The notes under the pieces are model-generated. The model saw nothing but the letters and a program-made list of their open reading frames with translations, was not told the origin of the DNA and did no database searches. From the NCBI GenBank assembly GCA_016929335.1, contig JAFGIY010000062.1, forward strand, positions 23,378-87,377: a stretch of 64,000 bases of DNA, given 5' to 3'. Origin of the DNA: Acidobacteriota bacterium (GTDB lineage Bacteria; Acidobacteriota; UBA6911). The translations under genes and the position numbers were made by a program. Position 1 is the stretch's first letter, and every line of letters begins with the position of its first letter. Below are positions 17,846 through 27,500 of this stretch, piece by piece.

Positions 17846-19302
17846 GCGCCTGCCTGCTTTTCGGAAATTCGCAATAAATCGCCAAATGCTTCTTTCTCGA
17901 TTTCTTCCATAAAAATCGCCCTCCCCATTTCACCGCGCAGCCGCCGGACTTCGCGGATGCCCATGGCTCCGAGCACCTCAATCAGCTGATTCTGCCAGGC
18001 GCCCATAAGATTCGTCATACGATGGGCCGCATAGTCGCTGTCTACCGAGCCGATACGGAGAGGACACTCAAGAGAAATCGGGGTTTGTGCGGCTGCGCAG
18101 TCGGCATATGCGGAATTAGCTTTGCGGCAGACCCGGCATCCCAGAGCAACCAGCAAAGCCGTGTCCACCGCCACGAGATCGGCTCCGCAGATAATGGCTT
18201 TTGCCATATGTTCCGCCATCGCAATGCCGCCGGAGATAATCAGAGTCACTTCATCCCTGAAGCCTTCGTTTACCAGCCGGCCGTGAATCTCGCGGAGGAC
18301 ATCCTTGATATGCCTCCCGGGAATTCCGGTTTTTGTATGTTCGCATCCATGCTGATCCGCACATAGATGAAATACCTTAATCCCGCGGCCGGATAATTGC
18401 AGGATGCGGTCAACCGTATCCGGCATGAGCCTCAGACGGACCGAGAGGACTGCCTGCGGTTTGACCTCCCGAATCAGAGCCGCCGATTCCAATACATCCG
18501 GGCAATCGAGCAGCTGGGCTGTTTCCCCGATGGTGTCCAGAAGGCCTTGGCCGCTGCGGACATCCTCACTTCCGAAAATAGGAGCAGCCCATGGCAGCAG
18601 GCCCGGCGGCAGTTTTGCAGCCTCTCGGGCAAACATCATGGCGACGGACTGCAGTTCTTTCGCTGCCATTGCGCGAGCTTGAGCCAGTTCGAACTGGCGA
18701 ACCGTCCATGCCGGAATGTCCAGGACAGCCGGAATCTGCAGCTCCATTAATTGGGAGGGGACTGTCAGAAGCTTTCCGTCCGGCGCAAAGCTCAGGCGCA
18801 TAGGTTTGGAACCTATGTCGACGGAAGTTGAAATGTACTCGCGACCGTGAATGCCGTCGCGCGTAGGACGGACGATTTCGGACATATCGGTCCAGATGGA
18901 GTCGAAGCCGGGGCCGTGAAAAGGCCCGCGATAGCCGGCGCCCGAAACAGGAATCTTTCCCGTGTCTGCCTGATTCCATGTGTTGAGAATTATGTCCGGT
19001 TTCCAATATTCATCGCCCATGTCAAGGAATTCCGGATTGATCGACAGGCTCAGCAATCCTTTCGTGCATCCCTGGACACAGGAGAAACAAGCTTTGCATT
19101 CATAAAGCGGCTGTATGGCCGTGATCGGGTCCCGGTTGTGGACGGATTCGTTTTTATATACGTCGAAGCAGCAGCGCGGCTTGACGCAGTTGGTGCAGCG
19201 TGAGCAATCTTCGCGCCAATCCATGCCGCCGAACTTGCCGACACGGCGGAAGCGGCCCGGGGTTGGAACCGTATTAATGTGATATCGATCCGGCATTGCC
19301 AA
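17842..19302 (-). CDS. Degenerate glutamate synthase FMN domain paralogue with ferredoxin motifs
   Basis: 486 aa, same plan as its neighbour: N-terminal Cys motifs CSRCTNCVKPRCC and CKACFSCVQGCTKG, then a GltS-like barrel ending IISGGIAMAEHMAKAIICGAD and VALGCRVCRKANS. The motifs that bind FMN and substrate in the intact protein (QGAKPG, DGSYGGTGAAP) are missing; the latter region reads CADQHGCEHTKTGIPGRH. A catalytic role as glutamate synthase is therefore unlikely. A structural or electron-wiring partner of the neighbouring protein, to which it is translationally coupled, is more likely (inference). Confidence 0.8.
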   Translation of the reverse strand: MAMPDRYHINTVPTPGRFRRVGKFGGMDWREDCSRCTNCVKPRCCFDVYKNESVHNRDPITAIQPLYECKACFSCVQGCTKGLLSLSINPEFLDMGDEYWKPDIILNTWNQADTGKIPVSGAGYRGPFHGPGFDSIWTDMSEIVRPTRDGIHGREYISTSVDIGSKPMRLSFAPDGKLLTVPSQLMELQIPAVLDIPAWTVRQFELAQARAMAAKELQSVAMMFAREAAKLPPGLLPWAAPIFGSEDVRSGQGLLDTIGETAQLLDCPDVLESAALIREVKPQAVLSVRLRLMPDTVDRILQLSGRGIKVFHLCADQHGCEHTKTGIPGRHIKDVLREIHGRLVNEGFRDEVTLIISGGIAMAEHMAKAIICGADLVAVDTALLVALGCRVCRKANSAYADCAAAQTPISLECPLRIGSVDSDYAAHRMTNLMGAWQNQLIEVLGAMGIREVRRLRGEMGRAIFMEEIEKEAFGDLLRISEKQAGA

Positions 19303-19372
19303 TCTCTCTCAACAATATGTATCCAATGATCCAGCTTTGGAGCGTGCAAGCAAGCCGCCGCACTCCAAGGTC

Positions 19373-20263
19373 CTATAGCCCTGCCTGTCTGATTACTTCC
19401 GCAGCCAGAGACTCACATCCTCCGCTGAGGATATGGATCCCGCGGACGCCGGGCAGAGCTTTAAGCCTGATGGCAATCTCGGCCGCGATAGCAACGCCCT
19501 CTTCGGCGGCATCGGCCGCCCGGCTGATGCGGGAAATAATGTCGTCACCAATCGGCCCGCGAGCCTGGCTCCGCTGCAGTTCTTTGGCTCCGGCCAGACT
19601 GGTCAGCGGCAGCACACTGGGAATGATGGCCGTGCGTTTGTCCAATCCACCGGCCCGCACCGCCTCCATCCACTGCGCAAACCCCTCCAGATCAAACACT
19701 GCCTGAGTCAGAAGAAAATCCGCGCCGACCTTGATTTTCTTCTTGAGGCGCAGGAGATTCAGCTCCATGGGCCGCATATAGGGATGAGCGGTTGCTCCGA
19801 TCTGCAGGTCCGGTCTTGGTTCGAGTTCTTTGCCGTTGAGTCCCGCTCCATAAAGAACCATCTTCTTCATGGCGTGAGCAAACTGAACGGAGTCGAGATC
19901 ATTGGCTGCCGCCGCCTGCGGACAAATGCCCAGCGACTGATGATGGCCGCTCATGCAGAAAATCGCAGGTATCCCGAGAGCTGCGGCGCCCAGAGCATCG
20001 CTCATCAATGCGATGCGGTTGCGGTCCCGGGTCGCCATGGATAAGACGACGCTCTTATCTCTTTTCCTATGCAGCAGGAAGGCGGTCGAAAAAGCGGAAC
20101 TGCGAATGCTGTCGGGATTGTCCGCCACCACCACCGCGTCCAGCCTTTGCGGAAGCACAGAGGAAAGCCTCATTATTGCCTCGGCATCAGAGCCGCGAGG
20201 AGGAAGACACTCAGCAGTCACAATCAGCCGGCCGGAATTCATTGCCTCAACCAGACTATTCAT
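19373..20263 (-). CDS. metF: Methylenetetrahydrofolate reductase MetF
   Basis: 296 aa from ATG 20263 (GGAG 9 nt before), the usual MetF length; a longer frame upstream runs inside the mvhD-like gene and is rejected. Motifs of the TIM-barrel FAD enzyme: TAECLPPRGSDAEAI, VVVADNPDS, SMATRDRNRIALMSDALGA, and a late QAVFDLEGFAQWMEAV. It reduces 5,10-methylene-THF to 5-methyl-THF or works in reverse. Start overlaps the upstream mvhD stop by 8 nt. With MetV in the same gene set, it is probably the MetFV form, which takes electrons from FeS partners rather than directly from NAD(P)H. Confidence 0.9.
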   Translation of the reverse strand: MNSLVEAMNSGRLIVTAECLPPRGSDAEAIMRLSSVLPQRLDAVVVADNPDSIRSSAFSTAFLLHRKRDKSVVLSMATRDRNRIALMSDALGAAALGIPAIFCMSGHHQSLGICPQAAAANDLDSVQFAHAMKKMVLYGAGLNGKELEPRPDLQIGATAHPYMRPMELNLLRLKKKIKVGADFLLTQAVFDLEGFAQWMEAVRAGGLDKRTAIIPSVLPLTSLAGAKELQRSQARGPIGDDIISRISRAADAAEEGVAIAAEIAIRLKALPGVRGIHILSGGCESLAAEVIRQAGL

Positions 20264-20816
20264 CTTGTGCAACTCCGCTTGGGACCATTTCTTCCTCGGA
20301 ATCTTTTTCCAATTCAGCCTTTTGAGAGAGCATTCGCAACGGATTTGGAGGAAGCATCCGAAGGGCATGCATCACTTCATCGCGGATAGCTGAGACCTGT
20401 TCTTCTGATGCTCCCAGGCTTTTTTCCGCGGCGGCTTTGCCTGACGCCAGAGCCAGATCTTCGGACGCAGAACCCGGAAGATGAGAGAGAACCAGGCGCT
20501 CCTCTCCCAAACCGATCTCCTTCAGGATCGATTGGATATAGTCCATCCGGAGGGCGCATCGCCGGCTTCCCTCGATGTAATGGCAATTGTCCTCCCGACA
20601 GGCGACAACGGACACGATGGTTGAGCCGGCTTCAAAAGCTTTCAATATATGCTCAGGTTGAAGGCGTCCCGCGCAGGGGACAATTACCTGCTGCGCTGAG
20701 CAGGGCCATTTGAAGTCCGGAACGACCGGGCGACATCGGCCGGAGGACGTCGGCTTTATGCCCGGCCGGGCACAATTGGCACAAATAAATATCGTGACTT
20801 CAGCGGGATCCGGCAT
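20256..20816 (-). CDS. MvhD-family iron-sulfur electron-transfer subunit (copy 2)
   Basis: 186 aa. Same family as copy 1: FICANCARPG, VPCAGRLQPEHILKAF, ACREDNCHYIEGS, then a family-typical RMDYIQSILKEIGLGEERL. The C-terminal 60 residues are an acidic extension. Two MvhD copies in one block suggest two electron exits or entries on the HdrA fusion, this one coupled to MetF by overlap. Confidence 0.87.
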   Translation of the reverse strand: MPDPAEVTIFICANCARPGIKPTSSGRCRPVVPDFKWPCSAQQVIVPCAGRLQPEHILKAFEAGSTIVSVVACREDNCHYIEGSRRCALRMDYIQSILKEIGLGEERLVLSHLPGSASEDLALASGKAAAEKSLGASEEQVSAIRDEVMHALRMLPPNPLRMLSQKAELEKDSEEEMVPSGVAQDE

Positions 20817-20871
20817 TTCTCCAACCTGATGCGATAACAGCCTTCAGCGCTCAGCTGTCGGCTTTCAGCAA

Positions 20872-21153
20872 TCAATATTCAGTTTTAGCGGGTCCGGAAT
20901 ACTGCCCGGATCCGCAGGATCGATTTGCAAATTCTTCAAATGCACTTGTCGAAGGACAGGGCGCCGTGCCTTGGCTTCGTGGCGCGGATGAAAGCGTTTT
21001 TTCCTTTTTAGCGGAATCTATTGTTCTCTTTGCCGGTTGGGTGGAGAATTGCTCGCAGTGAATAACCTCCAGCTGTGGACTCCGCTTTAAAGTGCAGGTC
21101 TCATCATGATCGCAGGTTTCGCACAAACCGCGGTATCGGGGTGTTAGCGCCAT
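20872..21153 (-). CDS. Small Cys-rich protein, first gene of the HdrA/MetF block
   Basis: 93 aa from ATG 21153, with GGAAGGA upstream; a TTG at 21183 is less likely. The N-terminal 35 residues carry a compact motif, RGLCETCDHDETCTLKR then IHCEQF, i.e. C-x2-C-x5-C...C, probably a zinc or FeS knuckle; similar small proteins accompany HdrA/MvhD genes in anaerobes (recollection, not searched). The rest is low complexity, rich in Ser/Lys. It is the first gene after the sigma-54 promoter at 21197-21213. Confidence 0.65.
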   Translation of the reverse strand: MALTPRYRGLCETCDHDETCTLKRSPQLEVIHCEQFSTQPAKRTIDSAKKEKTLSSAPRSQGTAPCPSTSAFEEFANRSCGSGQYSGPAKTEY

Positions 21154-21196
21154 AGCCTCTATCCTTCCGTGACTTAGACTCAAAGCGGTTTAGAAT

Positions 21197-21213
21197 AGCA
21201 AAGGGCATGCCAA
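21197..21213 (-). promoter_or_regulatory. Sigma-54 promoter of the HdrA/MetFV/GltS block
   Basis: Minus strand reads TTGGCATGCCCTTTGCT: TGGCAT (one change from TGGCAC), 5-nt spacer, TTGC-T. Predicted start about 21186, leaving a 33-nt leader with GGAAGGA before ATG 21153. The gene immediately upstream (21448-23256) encodes a sigma-54 activator. Confidence 0.75.
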
Positions 21214-21293
21214 ATGCGGGCCACAGAGGATAAATATTTTTAGCTATTATTTCCAAGGATTTAGTTCATTTCTGGTTTTGTTTTTCAAAAAGC

Positions 21294-21353
21294 GGCAGCC
21301 GGCCCGGTGCCTGGTTTGGAACAAATTATTTACATTGGCACAGAATAAATGCC
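21294..21353. promoter_or_regulatory. Two GGCA-n-TGCC dyads, possible activator sites
   Basis: 21294-21311 (14 of 18 positions symmetric) and 21337-21353 both have GGCA and TGCC half sites. Their centres are about 42 bp apart (four turns) and lie about 117 and 159 bp upstream of the predicted sigma-54 start. Short half sites, so weak evidence. Confidence 0.3.
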
Positions 21354-21447
21354 GGCTTCATCGGATTTAAGGGATGGGGGTGATGATAGCTTTGACTGGG
21401 GATATATGCGTGTGCCGGGGATGAGATGCCGGGACTGGAAGGTTTGA

Positions 21448-23256
21448 TTACGAGAGGCCGTAGAGATCCAGTTTTTTTCGCAGCGTAACTCGGCTCATTG
21501 GGAGGAGCTGTGCAAGTTCGCGTTGGCTGTACTTCCCTGAATCCAGCAGATGGCGCAGGAGGGTTTCTTCGACGATGTCCATGATGCCGTCTCGGGCGCC
21601 GGATAGTTTTTTCCGGGAAATAAGGCATTGGATGACGGCTTTGCGCAATTCCTCCTGGGGATCGCCCGCGCTGATTGGATTCGATGAGGCAAAGATCTCG
21701 GGGCGGTTTTCCCGGATCTCTTCGGGCAGCAGTTCCAGGGATATGGAATTATCCGGGCTCATGACCACTGCCCGCTCGATACAGTTTTCCAGTTCACGCA
21801 CGTTCCCCGGCCAGGAATACGCGAGCAGGGTATCCAGTATCTTGCGCGGCACTTTGGTGACGTGGCGATTCGCCTCACGGTTATACTTTTCAAGAAAGTG
21901 GTCTACCAGGAGCGGGATATCTTCGAGGCGCTCGCGCAGGGGCGGCAGGTGAATGGGGATAACATTCAGGCGGTAATACAGATCGTGGCGGAATCTGCCG
22001 GCGCGGATTTCGGAACGCAGGTCTCGTCCGGTTGCGGCCACGATGCGAACGTCCACGGTCATTGTTCTGGTGGAGCCTACCGGCTCAAACTGTTTTTCCT
22101 GCAAAACGCGCAGCAGCTTGACCTGCAGGCGGGGGCTCATCTCGCTGACTTCATCCAGAAAGAGTGTCCCTCTGTCCGCGGCCCGAAATCGTCCCTCGTA
22201 ATCCCGAACTGCGCCCGTAAAGGCGCCTTTGACATGGCCGAACAGCTCGGTTTCGAGCAGGGATTCAGGGAGGGCTCCGCAGTTTACTTTTAGCAGAGGG
22301 CCTGATGCGCGGTCGCTGTTATAGTGCACTACGTTGGCGATCAACTCCTTGCCGGTGCCGGTTTCGCCCGTGATGAGCACCGAAGAGCGGGAGCGTGCAG
22401 CCGTGGCCGCCAGACCCAGCAACCGCCGGATTGCGGCGCTTCCGCCCACGATGCTGTCGACGCGATAAGTTCTCCGCAGTTCCTCGCCTCGCCGGGTCAG
22501 CAGATCAAGGCTTTTCGCGCCAATAGCTTCTGCGTCCTGCACTATCGCGCCTTCGCTGAAATCCAGCGCCTGAGGCGTGCCGATTGCGGCAATCCTTCCT
22601 GCCGCTTTGTGCACGGTAAGTGCGCGCTGCCCGTTCGAGAGAGAGACTTCGATGATGACCTGAGTGATGTGTCGTACTTTAGCCAGGAATGTTTCGCTAT
22701 GAGCGTCGGTTTCAATCAGCCAGTAGGCAAGTGTGGAAAGGTCATACAGCCGCGGGCAAAGATGTCCAAACAAACGCACGACGCGGTTTTCGTCACCCCA
22801 GAGATCGAGCATTCCCGTCAGGGAATCGAAAACATAGTTCGCCGACATGCCGCCGCGAGTACCTGCCTCGATGAGAGCCTGTTCCAGCCGTGATGGATCG
22901 GCCGGATCGGCAATGTGGACGGGCGCGTGAACGGCATTACGCGCGGGATCATCGAAGAACTTGAGAAACATCTCGTCGGAATTGCCCTTTCCGGAAGAGA
23001 AGCAGTCGATGAGTGAAAAGCGTCCGGGAGACATAAGCCTGGCGTACTTGGCCGCAATGGTCTGTGGCGACCGGTTGAAGCTGACATAAACAACCGGAAC
23101 TCCGCCCTGCTCGCAGGCCTCGACGAAACTGGAGATGAAATGGTCTCCCGCGACTCCGGAATCGATTTCCCAAACCAGATTATCGCCGGCGATTACCCCG
23201 CCGATTGCTTTGTCCACCTCATGCATGCCCGTGGTAGGCTTGTATTGGGATGTCAT
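21448..23256 (-). CDS. Sigma-54 activator with KaiC/RecA-like sensor domain
   Basis: 602 aa. Residues about 1-235 resemble a KaiC/RadA-type domain (TGMHEVDKAIGGVIAGDN, VYVSFNRSP, YVFDSLTGMLDLWGDENRV, LSTLAYWLIETDAH), but the Walker A position reads SGVAGDHF rather than GxxGxGKT, so ATP binding there is doubtful. AAA+ domain about 260-500 with GETGTGKE, canonical GAFTGA and GTLFLDEV; C-terminal Fis-type HTH (SQRELAQLLPMSRVTLRKK). There is no receiver domain, so control is by a ligand or partner. Its position and direction make it the probable activator of the sigma-54 promoter at 21197-21213. Confidence 0.88.
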   Translation of the reverse strand: MTSQYKPTTGMHEVDKAIGGVIAGDNLVWEIDSGVAGDHFISSFVEACEQGGVPVVYVSFNRSPQTIAAKYARLMSPGRFSLIDCFSSGKGNSDEMFLKFFDDPARNAVHAPVHIADPADPSRLEQALIEAGTRGGMSANYVFDSLTGMLDLWGDENRVVRLFGHLCPRLYDLSTLAYWLIETDAHSETFLAKVRHITQVIIEVSLSNGQRALTVHKAAGRIAAIGTPQALDFSEGAIVQDAEAIGAKSLDLLTRRGEELRRTYRVDSIVGGSAAIRRLLGLAATAARSRSSVLITGETGTGKELIANVVHYNSDRASGPLLKVNCGALPESLLETELFGHVKGAFTGAVRDYEGRFRAADRGTLFLDEVSEMSPRLQVKLLRVLQEKQFEPVGSTRTMTVDVRIVAATGRDLRSEIRAGRFRHDLYYRLNVIPIHLPPLRERLEDIPLLVDHFLEKYNREANRHVTKVPRKILDTLLAYSWPGNVRELENCIERAVVMSPDNSISLELLPEEIRENRPEIFASSNPISAGDPQEELRKAVIQCLISRKKLSGARDGIMDIVEETLLRHLLDSGKYSQRELAQLLPMSRVTLRKKLDLYGLS

Positions 23257-23291
23257 GGCCCCATGTTAGAGCCGGCCCACTTTCACGTCAA
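23256..23291 (-). promoter_or_regulatory. Sigma-70-type promoter giving a leaderless mRNA for the KaiC-like activator
   Basis: -35 TTGACG (23286-23291), 17-bp spacer, -10 TAACAT (23263-23268) on the minus strand. The start codon A is 7 nt beyond the -10, just where transcription should begin, and no ribosome site precedes it. A leaderless transcript is therefore predicted. Confidence 0.6.
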
Positions 23292-23370
23292 GGCAATGAA
23301 GCGCGACAACCCGGCTTGACCGGATTGGACACACTTGGGTGTATACTCAATCGGACGCCGGGGGGGTGAA

Positions 23371-24489
23371 ATGCCGATCGCATCCTGGATGCAGCAAAAA
23401 CGGTCTCTTATCTTTATTTTCATTCTGCTGGCGGCCACACTCCCCGTCCTGCTGCTGATCTCCTGGCCCTTCATCACTTCGTTTATCCTGGCAGCCGTCA
23501 TCGCCATTATCGTGAATCCCGTCAAGGAGTGGCTGAGCCGTCGCATCCACAGGCCGACCCTTGCGACGTTTCTCACAACCCTGGCAGTCGTTACTCTATT
23601 GGGAATCTTTCTCACCATCGCGGGATTCAGTATCACTCGCGAAGTGACCAATCTGTATAACGCACTCAGCCAGCGTTCTCTGGAGGAAGGCGGCTGGCCG
23701 GCTCTGGCAACGGCTACCGTTGACCGGGCAGTGGATATTCTGGCTACCCGCCTTCCTCTCGACAAGGAAGCCATACGAATCGAGCTCATGGATCGCATGA
23801 AAGCCGCCAGCAGCTATCTGCTCAGCAATGTCGGCATCGCCGTCGGCGAAGTCACTAATTTCGTGATCACGGGTTTCCTTGTGACAATCTTCCTGTATTT
23901 CCTTCTGAAATATGGCAAGGATTGGATTGCCCGTCTCACAGCCCTTAGCCCGCTTGAGTCCCGCACTGCCAAAGGCCTTCTACGGACAATCCATGATTCT
24001 GTAGTCGCGAATGTAAACGGTATGCTGGTCGTGGCATTGGCTCAAGGCGTTTTGCTTATAGTGGGATTCTGGTTTGTGGGTGTGCAATCCCCCGTGCTCT
24101 GGGGTGCTCTCGGCGGTCTTGCTTCAATCGTTCCCGTCATCGGCGCACTACTCGTGTGGGTGCCCGTCGCTGTCGGCTTCCTGGTGATGGGAGCCTATTG
24201 GAAAGCGCTGATTCTGGGCTTGTGGGGCTTTCTCGTGGTGGGATCCGCCGACAACATCCTGCGCCCGATTGTCGTCGGTGCGCGCGAGAAGCAGCATCCG
24301 ATGCTGGTAGCGCTGGCGACGATCGGCGGTACTTTCGCGTTCGGCGCCCTGGGAATTCTTCTCGGCCCTCTGATGGTTTCTCTGGTGGCGGCTCTGCTGA
24401 AGGAGATTCAACATCTGGTCACGGCAGGCGAGATTGCGCAAGAGAACGGCCGGAAAGAAGAGGGCATCAATGCCGGATCTCAGGCATGA
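23371..24489 (+). CDS. AI-2E family transporter / PerM-like permease
   Basis: 372 aa from ATG 23371 behind a G-rich ribosome site; the frame is open from TTG 23335. About eight hydrophobic segments in the order typical of this family: two at the start, a long amphipathic cytoplasmic or periplasmic region (about 70-150), then six. Family motifs are visible near the end: PVIGALLVWVPVAVGFLVMG, GSADNILRPIVVGA and GALGILLGPLMVSLVAALL. Members export autoinducer-2 or act as Na+/H+ antiporters. No partner gene clarifies the role here. Confidence 0.88.
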   Translation: MPIASWMQQKRSLIFIFILLAATLPVLLLISWPFITSFILAAVIAIIVNPVKEWLSRRIHRPTLATFLTTLAVVTLLGIFLTIAGFSITREVTNLYNALSQRSLEEGGWPALATATVDRAVDILATRLPLDKEAIRIELMDRMKAASSYLLSNVGIAVGEVTNFVITGFLVTIFLYFLLKYGKDWIARLTALSPLESRTAKGLLRTIHDSVVANVNGMLVVALAQGVLLIVGFWFVGVQSPVLWGALGGLASIVPVIGALLVWVPVAVGFLVMGAYWKALILGLWGFLVVGSADNILRPIVVGAREKQHPMLVALATIGGTFAFGALGILLGPLMVSLVAALLKEIQHLVTAGEIAQENGRKEEGINAGSQA

Positions 24490-24591
24490 ATTGGAATCAT
24501 TGCCGGCAAGCCGGAGGTCGACAGGACATCAAGAATCATCTGGAGAAGGAAATATGAAATTTCGATTTGATCACAACAGCATCAACGTCCG

Positions 24592-27500
24592 TTATTGCTG
24601 CGTCATCGCCTTGAGTTCGTCCCAGGAGCGCTTGAATTTTTCCGCAGCCTGTTCGTCATGAAGCTTGAAGCTTTGGAACCGTTTGTTATCCGAAATGTTG
24701 ATCAGCTCAATGATCCTTCCCTTTACCCTGAGTTTTAAAACCTTGAAAGGCATGCGGAATCCATGGTCCCCGGAGGTAGGCCGGTAGGCGACATCCAGAT
24801 AATCGATCATCAGAAGCCCTCTGCAGCTGCCTCGAAATGCTCCGTGTTCGTGCTCGGCATCGAAGTAGCGGACTTCCTCCATCGCTTTCCTTTTAGAAAT
24901 TAATTCCCGATCTGCATCGGCCATGGGGCGCAGATTCTGCTTTGCGAGATCATATACCAGGGCAATATGTTGATTTTCGAGATACTCCTGGCGCCTGGAA
25001 GTAATTACACTGCCGCCGCTTTCTATCGCAAGCGTATGGTTGCCGATCGGAATGGATTCATTTTCTATTTCTCCGTCGCTGCCGATCGGCCGTCCATCGA
25101 GCGATAGTATTGCTTTCGGACCCAGCCGGTATACGGTCAGGGATGCTTTTGCCGCGGCTCTTCGGGTTTCCAACTGGCGGCGCAGGTCTGCAAACTTCGT
25201 ATCTGACGGATTGAGTCTTTCGGCGCTGTTGAGAGCCGCGAGGGCTTCCGGATACCTGCTCTCGGCCAGAGCTGAAGCATAAATGCTGAGATTGCGCTGG
25301 ATCTCGGCGATTTTCAGACTGTTTTCCCGGGCTTTTACACTTCCGGGATCCTCGGCCAGCCAGCGATTCACAGCGCTGTTGGCTTCGGCATATTGTCCCC
25401 GCGCCAGCAGTGCCCCCAGATCCCGGTTCCATGCGTCCTCTTTTTGCTGCCGAGTTGCACTGAGCTGTTCATCTTCCTTGCGTTTCCGTTCCTGCATTTC
25501 AGCGGAGTTCTTCGCATCCCATTGCCTGCGCAATTGAGCGCCCTGGGGCGCCAGAGGATAATCCCGCTGCAGCCTATCGATCTCAGCCCTGGCGAGTTCA
25601 AGCTTGCCGGATGTGATCAGGCGTGAAATTCGGGATACAAGCTCCCTGGGAGGCGCATCGGTGGTTCCTTTCTGTTCGACAGAAGGGTCTGGAGAGGATA
25701 CCTCAACAACCGGCACGGCTGTCGGTTGAACAGCCATCGCCCCCGGCTTTTGCTGATTCGAGGCGGATGCCACGTTCGAAGATTTCAGATTGCGCAGCCG
25801 TGCGAAGGCATCGGCGGCGATACTGGAATTGAGAATGCGTGATTTCACGGATTCGCTTACGGATTGTGCAAAATCGGTTCCCCAGACAATATAAGCTGCG
25901 GCTGCCATCAACAGCAGGGAAAGCAGCACGACCGTCGTGCGATAAGACGGCCTGCGGATTCTTCGATAGCAGGTCGCAAGCCCGGCTTTTTTAGGAGCAT
26001 CCTGCTGCTGGTCGGCAATTGGATCCGCCACGGTCTGTATAACAGGCGCTTCCGCATACTTGTTTGAAATAGCCTCGGTTTTCTCCTCCTCTTCGGGCTT
26101 CGCAATCGGAATTTCCTGAACAGATTGTGGCGCCGCAACAGAAACCGTTGAATCGATGCACCGGATCTCGGGTTGCTCAATTCTGTTCTCCTGCATTAGT
26201 GGATTGTCCGGTGCGGTTGATATTCCCGCCGCCGCTTCCATGGGAAGCTGAGGCGCTGTCGAATCAGGAGCCATTGCCGCTATTGGAATCGCAGCCTGAT
26301 CCATGTCCGGATCAAATAAGTTTTCCTCCTCGGGTTTGACAAATGAAGTTTCCAAAGCAAACTGCATCTCGGATGAAAGACCCCACATCTCAGAGAACAG
26401 CGCATCGGTATCCTTATTTGATTCTTCCTTTTCGGTATTTTCGGAGGCTGCTTCCGGCGCCTTGTCTGCAGGCACTGCCGCAAGATCCGGGCTGTTTGAT
26501 GCGAGAACAGTTGTCAGAGCCAGTTCAATCGGAGATGGATTCTGTGTTTCAGGAGATGTTTCCGCCTCGGAGGTTTCGGACTTCCCGTCAATTTTCCCGC
26601 CGGTCCCCTCCGGGGCAAATTCCTGAAATGCCGTTTCTACGGACGGCAGCGAGCCCGTGGCAGCCTGAACAGTTGGATACTGCTCGATGAGGAGTGTCAT
26701 CAATCGGTCGAGGGAGGCATAGTCGGCTTCCTTCTCACCGTTAACAAGTTTTTGAATATCCTGAAGCAGTGCAACGGCACTTTCCGGCGCATCCGGCTTC
26801 GCTGCGGCTTTTCTGAGAGAAGTATGTGCCGCATACAACTCGGATAGCATCAGTCTTGTATCTTCCGCAAGGTCTTTTAACAGATCTTTTAATCCGTTCG
26901 CAAGATCGTCCATGCTCTGATAGCGATTGTTCGGATCCTTCTCCAGGCAGGTTTTCAGTATGGGCCATATCGCCGGAGGCTCGTCCGGAAAACGATCAAA
27001 TGTTGGGAGCTGCACTCCCTGCAGGATATTATCCAGAGTCTTATTGCTGTCGCGGTCATAAAAGGGATGAAGATAGGTCAGCATCTCATAAAAGATTATA
27101 CCTGCCGAGAATATGTCGGACCGGTGATCGCAGCTCAACTGCTGGATCTGTTCGGGAGACAGATAAATCGGAGAACCGAAGCGGATCCAGGGATGAGGCA
27201 GGTGTTTCATCAGAACAGAAGCGATGGCGAAGTCCCGGATCTTGGGTTTTCCATCGGCGGTCAAATGAATCTTGGCAGGGCCCAGATCGCGATGCAGAAT
27301 TCCGTTTTTATGCGCGTGACTCAGGGCTTCCACCACTTGAATCATGATGGAAAGCTTCGCTTCCACAGTCATGGCGGGCTTTTGTGCAATCAGGCTTTTC
27401 AGGCTGGAGTTGCCGAGGGACTCCATGACGATATATTGAAAAGGTCCCTCTTTGCCGAATTCCAGTACGGAGGCGATGCCTTCGTGCTTCAGGCGGGAAA

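Noticed and set aside
21336..21352. TTGGCACAGAATAAATGC as a plus-strand sigma-54 promoter
   Set aside because: The -24 half fits but the -12 TTGC is absent at the required spacing.
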